A DNA stretch of 64,000 nt from Siphonodentalium dalli (lineage: Eukaryota; Mollusca; Scaphopoda; Gadilida; Siphonodentaliidae): positions 88,019,980-88,083,979 of the forward strand of contig CP136063.1 of the NCBI GenBank assembly GCA_032622095.1, in the 5' to 3' direction. The number at the start of each line of letters is the position of its first letter. Position 1 is the first letter of the stretch. The notes beneath the pieces are model-generated. The model had not been told where the DNA came from. It worked only from the letters and a program-made list of their open reading frames with translations, and did not search any database. The position numbers and the translations under genes are program-made. Shown here piece by piece: positions 23,101 through 32,999 of this stretch.

Positions 23101-26100
23101 ACAATCAATGGAGCAATAAGGAATGGGAAAAGTTTAAATGTTTATGGAATACCAGAGGTCAACCCATAAAGAGCCATAAAAAGTTATAAATTGGATTAAA
23201 AATGTTGGCTATCGGGCGTGCTGAAGGATTTAGTGATTCAAACAGTAAATTCCAAGATGGCTATTGTTTTTCAAAGATGGCTGCTGGTGGCCATTTTTTA
23301 GATCAAATATTGTTCAAATTTGATAACTCCTATCTAGATGTGATTGTGAACATGTCTGTACATTTTCAAAATATTTCTCCAATAAATGTCGGCTGCAAGG
23401 TGTGTTGATGGATTCAAATGTGAAATCAAAGATGGCTGCTGGTGGCCATGTTTTTCAATAAATTTCGAAAATTTATGTCTCCCATTTGGAGATAATCCAA
23501 AAGATCCATATGAAGTTTGGTGATGATTGAATGAGAAATGTGACCTGTAGGGTGTGCTAAAGGAAATTGTTGATGGATGCACACACAGATGTATGGACAA
23601 CAGATACCAACTCATGGCAATAGCTGAAACTTGATTTTGTCAAATTGAGTTAAAAACTATGTAATATTTCTTGTCGTAAATAAAAAATTTCCTGTTCATT
23701 ATAATCATTATTATTTCGAAAATAGTTTTCTAAGAAATTGATGCTTGTTTCTTGTTATTAGTTATATCTCAAAAAGCATATAAAATCTCTGAAAATTATT
23801 AGATGCTTCGAGCTACAGATGAACCATTTACTAGCATAAGATGTTCTACATAATCCATGAGAATTACAGGGCTCACCTTCTACATCTACTAAATATCAAC
23901 CCTTGGTCGGGCTTTACACTAAAGACATGATATAAGACTATTCACAAACAACAATATAAGTTTTCCCCAGGATATATGTTCAATATATGAGCTCTTTAAC
24001 CACCTGATATTCCACTTACCCAGCTTCTTGGTGATTGGATGTAACATTGTATCCAATCAGGATGCTCATTACAAGAGGCTATGTCACCCATTCAGAACAA
24101 ACTTTCATTGATTAACCTCAGCAATAATTTTGTGTAATTTGATTCACTTTTAATTGCCGCAAACAATTACAGAAGGTTTAACCCCTTCTATACTAAATAC
24201 TCATTGAGGGTACAGTAATTTAAGGAGTCGATTATTTAGGGCATTACTGTAGACCCCTTAGGAAATGTTCATATAATAAGTTCAACAACCCACCAATGAA
24301 GAAGAATCCTTCTGCCATTGTATTATCTGTCATCTGCTTATATTTTCTGAACATCCCCCATGTTGAATAGGCTATACCAATGTATAATTTTATATTTGAT
24401 GGGAGAGTAGTAAGTAAGTAATGCTTTATTCTCTGTCATGGTACATGAGAAACACTATTTACAAATTAGAACGCTCCGATGATTTGGATATTGGAACAAT
24501 AACATGCAAAGAGTACATACATATCCATAAATGAAACACACAATAGAGACAAACAACACACACACACTCTCTCTCTATATACATATCCTAAGAATCTGAA
24601 CAAAACAAGGAAGAAACCAAACTAAGAAGAAAGTCCATAAATAAATGGATGCATTCCATTTATATACATTTTATACTGCGGCACCAATTGCGCTAAAAAA
24701 TTAAGTAACATACATATACTGGCGATGTACTAATATTCTGTAAATATGTACAGATATTTAGTCACGTACTATGATAATCGCTTGTATAAATATGAAACAA
24801 TATACCATGCTCTTTAAAAGAAAATTTAAAGCAAATTATTCCATTCAGTAGAGTAAGGGTTAACTTGTAACGTTGTTGCCGAGGGTGAAGATGTGGCTCT
24901 TCCAACAACAGAACTGTTTTTTGGCCCACTCTCAGTCATAGTCCCCATCTCTTATCTGTCTGGATAACCCTTTCTCTACTGAATGGTTTCTCCTGTCAGT
25001 TATAAAAGTATACATTGGAATGGTCTATTATTCATCTGGAGGGGTGTTCAGAAAATGTAAACAGACGACAGACAGACAAACAGATAATACAAGTGCAGAA
25101 GATTCATATTCAGCCAATAGTTGTCTCTTGAACTTATTATCTGAACAATTACAAAGGGAACTGCTTATCAATAAGTACAGAAAGGGTTAACTGGTTACCG
25201 TGTTTACTGAGGGTGAAGCTGTGGCTCCCTCGACAACAGAGCTGTTTTCTGGACTATTATCACTCCACGTCACAGTCCCCATCTCTTTCCTGTCTGGTGG
25301 TGCCTGATCCAGTAAGTCTTCTTCATCCCAAAGTATCCACTTCTCTGAGTATGAGGAGAGACCAGATTCTGAAATAGCAACCATTATTATTGCTTAACCC
25401 TTCCATGACTAGAGGGTCCAGAAATGTTGTGAAAACCCTAGGGAGCCTCGCATATATAAGAGAATACATTGGCCTAACAATATTTACCTTGACCTTGTAA
25501 GCCAGTGCATTCTCTTATATATACAAGGCTCCCTCGCATATATAAGAGAATGCAGTGGCACATGATCTTTAATGCTGCACCAGTGCCGCTATCACCATGA
25601 AAGTGTTAAAGGGACTGGCCAAGTTTGAGTGAAAGAACTGGTGAAAACAAGAACAATTATGCAGGCGCCTGATGTATACACTGACCTTATGATACATTAC
25701 CTAGAATGGCATGCCAGAGAATAATGCAGATGCTTACAAAGGATAATTCAAGATTTTCAGATTAACAAAAGACAAAAATTTCATTGAGATTGACTAAGAT
25801 ATCTATTCAAATGAAAATTCTTTTTGCCAGTAAGTCATACAATGCTTGATGGAACTCTGTAGTAAAATCTCATAAATTTAATCCTTTGAGTGCCACGGGC
25901 CGATCTGATCGGCCCTCAACCTACAAAATAAGTCTGTTAAAGAATATAAGAATAAATTATTAAAATTGTAAAAAATTGTAAAAACAAAAAAAAATAAAAT
26001 GTTAGGCCAATGCATTCTCTTATATATGCGAGGCGACCTATGGTCAACTCGCATATATAAGAGAATGCATTGGCACAGGGTATATTGGTTGATACAAAAA

Positions 26101-29100
26101 TCGACCTGGCACTCAAAGGGTTAATCCACAGAGGTGGCTAAAAGTCCTACTTAATTTTCAAACCCCCAGATCACATTATATGAAATATATGCCATATTAT
26201 ATACCCTTTGAAATAGGAAGCTCCAAAACATTGTATTATCAACTTATCCGGTGTAATAAACTGTGAACATGTTGTTTTTGTTGAGTTACTAACGTGTTTT
26301 TGTGCTTAAATTCATTTGGATTGTACATCAAGGTGTATTATTTTCAATGGAAGAGGAATAACTTTATATCTTAGTTTGAATTCTGTTGCATTCTGGGAGC
26401 AAGACGGCGGAAATATTTCAATGATTTCAGCTATTTTCTATTACCCTATGGGCACCTTCTGAGACACAGACATTCCAAATGATGATGAATTATAGTATTC
26501 TAATCATATTTTATGTCCTAGATTGTTATTAAAACCGTATATCAAGGCACTATAAAAAAAACTATTTGGTGACTTGAAAATTAAATGGCTGAAGGGGTCA
26601 ATATCACCAAAAAAGTGCTGAAGGGTAGGCAGGTTTTGAATATGTGCTGAAGGGTACACATGTCTTGAAATCTTGTTGGAAATGACATTTTTTTGTTTTT
26701 GTGTTAGCTAAATTAATGTTTTATGTTGCAATGAAAATTAGAATGAACTGAAAACAAATTGCTGATGGTCGGCAGATTTTCTGTAACACAGTTGATGTAA
26801 CGGCATCAGCACCGATAGCAAACCATGTGTTCCCTTCAGCACATTTTTGAAACCTGTGTACCCAACAGCACTTTTTTTTTAGGTAAGAGCGATCCCTTTG
26901 GCCTTAATATGGCTCAAATGTGAAATTAAAATTGGGATAATATAGAGACCTGGTCTTGGAACATAACTGAATGATGTCATGATATTGTATATAAGCTAAC
27001 CATTATTTCTTCAACCAACAAACAGGTTCTGAGAAGTGGTGTAGGGAAAAGCTAGAGGTCCGATTCATATAGTAGTGAGTCTTACCATCTGTAGTTTCCA
27101 CTATGCTTTGTTCCATCATTTCTCGGGTAACAGATGGCATACTCTTGTGCATGTAAAACCTCTCTATGGCTTTAGCATCAACAGCAAGCTCTCTCATAAA
27201 TCTTCTCATCACTGAACGAGATAATAGAGAGGTTTAGATTGGACAAAATTGAATGTTGCATTTAAAGAATTCGACAGACTATAACAACTATACCTGTCAT
27301 GGGAAGTAGTTACAGTAATGCCCTAAATAATCAACTCCTTAACCACAGCGGAATTATGGGTAATTTTTCAGGATTTAGTCGGAATTATGGCTTGTTGCCA
27401 TTCATCGGAAAGCTCTCCTCTCGGGGAGAGCTTTCCGATGAATGGCAACAAGCCATATTTCCGACAAAATCCTGAAAAATTACCCATAATTCTGCTGTGG
27501 TTTAATAAGGAGCCAATTATTTAGAGCATTACTGTAGCTATGTTCTATTTTCACACAGTCTGTGCAACAGTTTCCTCAAAGATAGTCTATCTTTTCCCAG
27601 AAGTTTTTTTCATTTATGTAGTTTAATTTGGAGTTCTATTTTGATAACACAAGTGTAGAAAATATCAGATTCATTCATTTCTAGGAAATATTCACAAATA
27701 AAATTCAACAAATGGCCAAAGACTCCAAACCCACAACACAGTGATAGTTATTGTGACATGTGTCACAATGGAAATTATGTGATGGCTATCCATATTTCTC
27801 ATTTCTACATCCATGAATATTTCAAGTTAAGCTGTAAAACAGGGCCTTATGCTGGTTAAGCCCGGATCAGTGAGTGGTTTTCATACATTGAGTCGGCTAC
27901 ATTGTATTCACTGCATTGTAAAACACGTTTGTTGCATATGATACATTATAAATTGGAAAATATGGAATAGTAACCTCTTCGCTGCTAAATGACATTATGA
28001 CATCGTGTGCTGGGCTGTTGACATTATGGCCATTTTCCAGTGGGAAAATATAATATGAATATCACAAGAACCATAAAACTGACTCAGTTGAAAGGCTATT
28101 ATCGTTCATAATCGTGGAACATCATACACTGTTTGAAACTTCGAGTTATTCTGATGCACCAATCTCTGATTTCCAGTTATGTATAATGGCCTACTGCTGG
28201 CCTAGTGTGCTGAATTAGGTCCATAGTACCTACGGACTATGTAGCACACAGCATGCACTGTTGTGTCCATAATAGTTACGGACGTCATAGCAGCGAAGAG
28301 GTTATAATAATAAGACAAATCTAGTAGAATCTGAATTGAGTCAGAACAGTTGATACCAGGAAATATGTGCAATTTACTTAGCTGCAATCATTTTTACCAA
28401 AATATAATCAGCCATGTACCACTTACATATAGCATTGTGCTGTTATTCCACTTTTTATGCAGATATAAGTTCGAAAAGACCTAAATACAGTAATGCACTA
28501 AATAATCTACTCCTTAACCACAGCAGAATTATGGGTAATTTTTCAGGATTTAGTCGAAAATATGGCTTGTTGCCAATCATCGGAAAGCTCTCAGTGAGAG
28601 CTTTCTTTGAATGGCACCAAGCCATATTTCCGACTAAATCCTGAAAAATTTCCCATAATTCTGCTGTGGTTCAGGGGTCAATTATTTAGGACACACTGTA
28701 ACTAATTTTTGATGAACAAATGCTAGTCCCATATTCTTATGATACGAATCGTTATTCTATTCCTATTGTTCGTGGTTGCTGTGTCTCATTGTCCAAATGA
28801 TTTATTTTACATCAATACAACTGTACACACTAGTATTTACAGGCATTACTGTATACTCACTGATAGTGTGTGTGCGGCAAACAGAAAGAACAATATAAGC
28901 CACAAGAATATTCCAAACTAGTGCGAATAATGATATGAGTATTCTTGATATGTAAGCAAGATAGCAAACGAAGATCTCCATTCCAATCAGCTGGCAGATT
29001 TTATCCTTCTCAAATGAGAATGCTTCATATAGAACCAAGGCTATAGTGAATCCTCCAATCAGAAAGAGAAGAAATGCCACGCTCACTCTAAACACCGTCT

Positions 29101-31339
29101 TAGAGTGCAGTCTGATATTTTCTGAAAAGACTTTACTAATTATGAGTCTTCCTGCAAGGTCATGGCCATAAACAGCCAAGGTTGCCCATGCCAATCCAAT
29201 CACGAGTGAGACGCCACCTGTAACGACGGTCGTTTTTGTATGTTCGCTCCTTATGTCCATTACTTTGTACCAAGCATTTGAGAGTGTGAATACGACACCT
29301 GTGATAACAGTTAAAACATGAATCAGGAAACCACATGTTATCTTGTCTGTTGAAGTCAGCTTAATTCCGAGGATAATAGAAAGAAATTTTCGCAGTGCTG
29401 GTGGTAATTTTCGGGATAATTTTGTGTGGTGGGCTCTGAAGTCGTCCATGGTCTCTGAGAGTTCAGCATTTCCTACAAACTCTGGGTTGAACTCATGGGA
29501 AGAAGATAGTGCTGGTATGCTGTAAATATAAGAACAATGAAACTACCTGTTACGAACTGTCATTAAAACAAACAACTTCGGAAAAAGAATCAACCACAGT
29601 GTCGTATTAGATAATAATTGGTGACGTCACAAAATCAGATATAGTCTATATACGACCCAAAGCGTCCGGCTTTGGTTCGTTAATAATTGGTGATGTAAAA
29701 AATCAGATATAGTCTATATGCGACCAAAGCGCCTGGCTTTGGTTCGTTATAATAATAGCTAAAACCTTGAGCTGAAAGAATTGCAGTTTAGGAACAAAAA
29801 TGTTGAAGTATTGTGATTAAATGTTTCCTGGCATGTGTATTATCATCTAAAGTGTTTGTAATTGACCCCACCCCTGCCTCGAAATTATGTGACGGGATTA
29901 GGAAATTGTCAACCTGGCACAAAATGAGAACTTTGAGGGCCCGTAACTTCGTTATTTTCCAATGGATTTAAAAATTGTTTTCAGTTCTGTGATCTGCTAC
30001 TCCCCTAGATCGTATGTTATAAATCTCATCTGATTAGGTCACGATTAACATTTTGGTTATTGACAAACATATTGGTCCAATTTCAAACTTTAAAGGCCAA
30101 AATCTCTGCCATTTTCAAACAGATTTACGATCTGTTTTCAGTTTCGTGATCAGTTTAAATGGTAGATGTTATATTCCAAGTTTCATCTGATTCGGAGACG
30201 AATAAAATTTGTACCACGGACCACCCCTCCCCAGACCCACAATACTGAACCGACACTGACAAAATTTGTCGCACATCTAGAACTATTTATTATAGAGGTT
30301 TAGAAGTATGTGGCTATCTCCAATGTTTGTTCATTTTAAAGGAGATATGGCCACAAGCCGATTGCCTCAAAATTTGTCATTTTGAGTGCCCACAGAACTG
30401 TTACGAATTGTCATTAAAACAAACAACTTCGGAAAAAGAATCAACCGCTGTACAGGTCAACATGACATATATATTAGGCCCCTGCGAATATTCGATATTG
30501 GTTTTGTTAATCGAATCGACCTCGATATATATTTGACTTTGAAACAATGAATTCTAATTTTGAATACTTCAAAACAGTCAACACGAAAATAATGCAATTG
30601 TCAGTAACATTTTATTCGCAACTATACTACAAAGTATAAAATGTAGATTTATTCGTAAATTATTCCCTCATAATCTACCAGTTTAAGTTATCTTTAATGG
30701 TTTTAACCCTCTTTTTTTCGTGCCCATGAATATAACAGTTTATAATTTATTCAGAGGAAATTAATTTGGATAAATCATCAAACCAAGACCAATTTTGAAC
30801 TTTGCCTGCGTCTTCTCAAATGTGAACAATGTACAGAATATCAAGAAATTCTGTAGAATATTACTCAAGTTATCATCCAGACAACCCAGATGGACAGACG
30901 TTCATAACACATGGACATGGGTGGACAGTCCTCCTAAATGTTTCAGGGAAGATTAAAAGGGTATATACAGTAATTCCCTAAATAATCGACTCCTTAATCG
31001 CAGCAGAATTATGGGTAATTTTTTAGGATTTAGTTGGATATATGGCTTTCACTGAGAGCTTTCCAATGAATGGCAACAAGCCATATTTCCGACTAAATCC
31101 TGAAAAATTACTCAAATTCTGCTGTGGTTAAGGAGTCGATTATTTAGGCCATTACTGTAATGATGTTTTTACATGAAAGCTCAGACATTACTGAATTTAA
31201 CATACTTTGGAGAAGACATACGTCTGACTGTGCTGCCATATGATAGCCCTCTGCTTTCAGCATTTAATATATGTTCGTTGTCTCGGTTGCTGGCTGGTCT
31301 GGCTGGCTTCCCAGTTAACCAGTTATTTCGGCTTGACAT
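20029..31339 (-). CDS. Gustatory-receptor-like (GRL) multipass membrane protein, 9 exons
   Basis: Plasma-membrane protein, probably a chemoreceptor or ligand-gated channel of the GRL family. Exons on the minus strand: 31206-31339, 28861-29519, 27086-27211, 25199-25368, 22928-23021, 21903-22024, 21427-21639, 20876-20944, 20029-20124. Joined, they give 560 residues with no stop. A ~100-residue charged N-terminus precedes hydrophobic segments near 105-128, 142-163, 188-210, 222-258, 397-419, 448-468, 476-495 and 540-555. Between the fourth and fifth is a ~135-residue acidic, Ser/Thr-rich loop. The last three introns are all phase 0 and the final exon carries the last membrane segment (GITYQTVTGVLLAFSV), as in the insect Gr/Or and animal GRL families. 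The insect TYxxxxxQF motif is absent. Family assignment is inferred; the exon chain is directly readable apart from the exon 5/6 junction and the 5' end. Confidence 0.65.
20152..20366. mobile_element. F5 palindromic MITE in GRL intron 8
   Basis: TA-flanked CAGTAATGCCCTATGTAATC and its complement, with full arms including GGCTTGTTGCC and inner CGGAAAGCTCTC. It sits close to the branch-point region of exon 9. Confidence 0.9.
20876..20944 (-). CDS. GRL exon 8
   Basis: The acceptor is TTTTTTGCAG and the donor is ACG|GTGAGT, phase 0 on both sides. Its 23 residues include DRLGILFFLSQQPLQMT, the position of the short intracellular loop before the final helix in Gr proteins. Confidence 0.85.
21427..21639 (-). 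CDS. GRL exon 7
   Basis: The acceptor is CTATTTTCAG and the donor is ATTATG|GTAAGT, both phase 0. It encodes two hydrophobic segments (SWILLIFIWCTSLVIYW and FIFPLLMLLLLCSAYA) followed by EANAEGKR, resembling the C..A..EA pattern after the penultimate Gr membrane helix. Confidence 0.85.
21903..22024 (-). CDS. GRL exon 6
   Basis: The donor is AAAAAG|GTATTA, phase 0. It encodes a hydrophobic segment (SIFVSLLGTHIALNFLVHIL) and a Cys/Lys-rich stretch. The acceptor is uncertain: GGGAG before 22024 or ATGAG before 22033 both keep the frame, and both have weak pyrimidine tracts. Confidence 0.65.
22374..22390. repeat. Short (TTTG)n / T-rich tract
   Basis: TTTGTTTGTTTGTTT simple repeat in a GRL intron. 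Confidence 0.6.
22655..22735. mobile_element. F6 MITE fragment
   Basis: AAATGCCCACTTAATAGTCG, then TATACGGTTTTAATAACAAT. This is the left end only. Confidence 0.6.
22926..23021 (-). CDS. GRL exon 5
   Basis: The acceptor is GCTATTTTAG. The translation starts AGDESTPIVEEQS and continues to ILISYWKI. The donor is ambiguous: TGT|GTAAGT after 22926 is stronger but phase 0, while TAT|GTGTAA after 22928 matches the phase required by exon 6. Confidence 0.7.
23045..23660. repeat. F9 repeat element in GRL intron 4
   Basis: It starts AAAGTGTCAATGACAATGTA and ends TCAAATTGAGTTA. It has the internal AAGATGGCTGCTGGTGGCCA unit twice. Same orientation as the copy at 16895. Confidence 0.75.
24213..24249. 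mobile_element. 37 bp F5 MITE remnant
   Basis: Only the two tips of the F5 element remain (CAGTAATTTAAGGAGTCG and GGGCATTACTG), still flanked by TA. It is an extreme internal deletion. Confidence 0.7.
24530..24585. repeat. CA/CT microsatellite
   Basis: ACACACACACTCTCTCTCTA, followed by an AT-rich stretch. Confidence 0.7.
24864..24966 (-). pseudogene. Partial duplicate of GRL exon 4
   Basis: On the minus strand it resembles the 3' half of exon 4 (GAGATGGGGACT, AACAGTTCTGTTGTTGGAAG, TCACCCTCGGC). It differs at several positions, and its reading frame is interrupted in the first half. It is bracketed by F4 MITE ends and a TTAA. It has no acceptor, so it is probably not spliced in. Confidence 0.75.
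24968..25186. mobile_element. F4 MITE (piggyBac-like) abutting GRL exon 4
   Basis: The left end is CCCTTTCTCTACTGAATGG and the right end ...AGTACAGAAAGGG is followed by TTAA at 25187-25190. The body matches other F4 copies (TATAAAAGTATACATTGGAA, TGGTCTATTATTCATCTGGA). Confidence 0.8.
25199..25368 (-). CDS. GRL exon 4 (acidic, Ser-rich loop)
   Basis: The acceptor is TGCTATTTCAG and the donor is AACACG|GTAACC (phase 0). It encodes a hydrophilic segment rich in Asp, Glu and Ser (KWILWDEEDLLDQAPPD, then SDNSPENSS). An F4 MITE plus TTAA lies only 7 bp into the following intron. A decayed copy of part of this exon lies at 24864-24966. Confidence 0.8.
25398..25605. mobile_element. F3 hairpin MITE, TTAA-flanked
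   Basis: TTAA at 25394-25397 and 25606-25609. It starts CCCTTCCATGACTAGAGG and has two CTCGCATATATAAGAGAAT hairpins, the first decayed. It lies in GRL intron 3. Confidence 0.8.
25882..26120. mobile_element. F3 hairpin MITE (CTTTGAGTGCCA type)
   Basis: The ends TCCTTTGAGTGCCACGGG and TGGCACTCAAAGGG are flanked by TTAA. It has one clear CATTCTCTTATATATGCGAG hairpin and an outer GGGCCGATC..GATCGGCC palindrome. Confidence 0.85.
26135..26592. mobile_element. F6 MITE in GRL intron 3
   Basis: Inverted relative to 45803-46241. It runs from CCTACTTAATTTTCAAACCC to ATTTGGTGACTTGAAAATTA and shares the body TTTTCAATGGAAGAGGAATA. Confidence 0.75.
27086..27211 (-). CDS. GRL exon 3 (start of the intracellular loop)
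   Basis: The acceptor is CTCGTTCAG and the donor is GATG|GTAAG. It encodes an amphipathic, charged stretch (MMRRFMRELAVDAKAIERFY) directly after the fourth membrane segment. Confidence 0.8.
27313..27534. mobile_element. F5 palindromic MITE in GRL intron 2
   Basis: Full-length and TA-flanked, with arms from CAGTAATGCCCTAAATAATC to a central GAGAGCTTTCCGATGAATGG. Confidence 0.9.
27971..28304. mobile_element. 334 bp MITE with TAACCTCTTCGCTGCTA termini
   Basis: Perfect 17 bp inverted ends at 27971-27987 and 28288-28304. If TA is taken as the target, the terminus is ACCTCTTCGCTGCTA, which fits a Tc1/mariner-type insertion. It is the only copy in the window. Confidence 0.8.
28488..28698. mobile_element. 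F5 palindromic MITE in GRL intron 2
   Basis: TA-flanked foldback with arms as in the other F5 copies. The right tip is mutated (GGACACACTG). Confidence 0.85.
28861..29519 (-). CDS. GRL exon 2 (first four membrane segments)
   Basis: The acceptor is ATATTTACAG and the donor is ACTATCA|GTGAGT (phase 1). At 659 bp it is the largest exon. It encodes the end of the cytosolic N-terminus and the first four hydrophobic segments, including LLFLIGGFTIALVLYEAF and a long one ending NILVAYIVLSV. Confidence 0.85.
29548..30446. repeat. 49 bp direct repeat bracketing ~850 bp
   Basis: CTGTTACGAACTGTCATTAA...AATCAACC at 29548-29596 and again at 30398-30446, with one difference. Just inside is a ~68 bp tandem duplication (29614-29749, AATAATTGGTGACGTCAC...GGCTTTGGTTCG). 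It lies in GRL intron 1. Confidence 0.8.
30968..31157. mobile_element. F5 palindromic MITE in GRL intron 1
   Basis: TA-flanked. CAGTAATTCCCTAAATAATC pairs with its complement; part of the left arm is deleted. Confidence 0.85.
31206..31339 (-). CDS. GRL exon 1 (N-terminal)
   Basis: The chosen ATG is at 31339-31337 and the translation begins MSSRNNWLTGKPARP. The donor is CCAAA|GTATGT, phase 2, and it joins in frame to the C at 29519, forming an Asn codon. The frame remains open upstream to a TTTTTAG acceptor near 31390, so an extra upstream coding exon is possible. Confidence 0.7.
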
Positions 31340-31719
31340 TTTGATGGCTGGGTTATAAAACTCTGTGTCTCCTCTTCCTCTTTGCTGCCACTAAAAAGTA
31401 TGATAATATAAATATATTGCAAGCTTTTTAACTGATGTGATGTATGGAAGATTGTTTTACATTAATAATTTTACTTAAGCGCAATATAATATTATGGAGA
31501 ATTACAAAAAAATATCTTGTAATTCTAAAAGAATAGTCTGCATTTTGAATTTATATTAGATAACAATTATAATATAAGGATTGGTTGCTGGAGCAGCTGA
31601 GTTTAAAATATCTCAATTGGCCTAACAAACCATTTCATACGTCCAGACACACTTTAATCTTGATGAGGAAATGTGAATATTTCTGACCTGTAGTGACAAA
31701 AATAAACAAGAGCTGGACT

Positions 31720-32890
31720 GTTGTCTGGTGCATACCCCCATGTGGCATATCACCAAGGGTGCGCATACCTTAAGTAGAAGTCAAAGGACTGTGACCACTT
31801 TCGATCACATCAATGGATTTTTTTTAAAGCCGTCATTATATTGAATATTTCCACCCAATTCCATTGAGATATGATGACCCATGGTTGAAACATTCATGCG
31901 GACAGACATAATATGAACATTATTATATAAACAAAGAGAAAATAACTGTAGAATGAAGAATGCAAACAAAAACAAATAAAACTCCTTTGGAAGTCCTCAA
32001 TCATACACACCAAATTTCATTGAGATCTAATGTCCCATGACTGAGATATTTGTACGGACGGACAAAAAAATAATCAATATTTCCAGATAAACAAATGAGA
32101 ATAACTCTAAAATGAAAAAAGCAACAACACCTGATGATACTTCATTGAAAGCCCTTGTGATAGTGAACATACATGCCAAATTTCAGCAAGATTCCATGCC
32201 CCATGGTTGAGATACTTAGGCAGAACTGGGTAGGAACTGCTCCGCGAGGCTGATACCTCTTCCGATCCCCCCCCCCCCCCCCCCGTTCAATACACGAACA
32301 TCTATGCAACAGATTTTTGGTAAAATAAGTGTGCACATATGTTCGAACTAAAACTTCACACTGGACTCACTTTTGTTTGAATTTAATCGCTAATGGTTAT
32401 TGCGATATGGTAGTTTGGTACACGATGTAAAGCACGTCTTTTCTGGACCAATTACAAAAAACTCGCAAGTGAACTGAACACGGATCGATAGTGAACTGGA
32501 CCGAAAATCACAAGAGGATCTTTTGTCATGGAGCAGTTCCTACCCCATGGGCAGACGGGCAAAAAATAAATATTTCCAGATAAACAAAGATGAATAGCTC
32601 TAGAACGGAGAATGCAAACAACACTGTTTGACACACCGTTGAATGCCCATATGATGGGGAACATCAATAGCAAATTTCACCAAGAGTATACAAACCATGG
32701 ATGAGATAGTCAACGATAAACAAAGATGAATAACTCTAGAATGGAAAGCCTGAACAAAATGCTCCTCTGAATGTCTTCATATTGGTGAACATCCATACCA
32801 AATTTCATTGAGATCCGCCAACCTGTGGTTGAGATATCTACTCAGAGAGAGCCTCGAGAACCATGTAAACATATGAAGAAAATTTCTAAT
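31720..32890. repeat. F10 degenerate ~190 bp tandem repeat array
   Basis: Units contain CCAAATTTCATTGAGAT, CCATGGTTGAGATA, then ATTTCCAGATAAACAAA and AATAACTCTAGAATG. About five units are present, interrupted by the MITE at 32228-32545. Confidence 0.7.
32228..32545. mobile_element. 318 bp MITE with 16 bp perfect ends, nested in F10
   Basis: The left end GGGTAGGAACTGCTCC has an exact inverted copy at 32530-32545. It contains a long C run near 32268-32284. It interrupts the F10 unit between GATACTTAGGCAGA and GGGCAGACGGGC. Confidence 0.85.
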
Positions 32891-32999
32891 TATTCTCCCC
32901 ATACATATAGTTGAAAAAATTGGAACAGATTGTATCTAAAAAATAATAGAAATGGCAGAACATCAAAGATCAAATGAGGTCCATAATCTGATTATGTAT

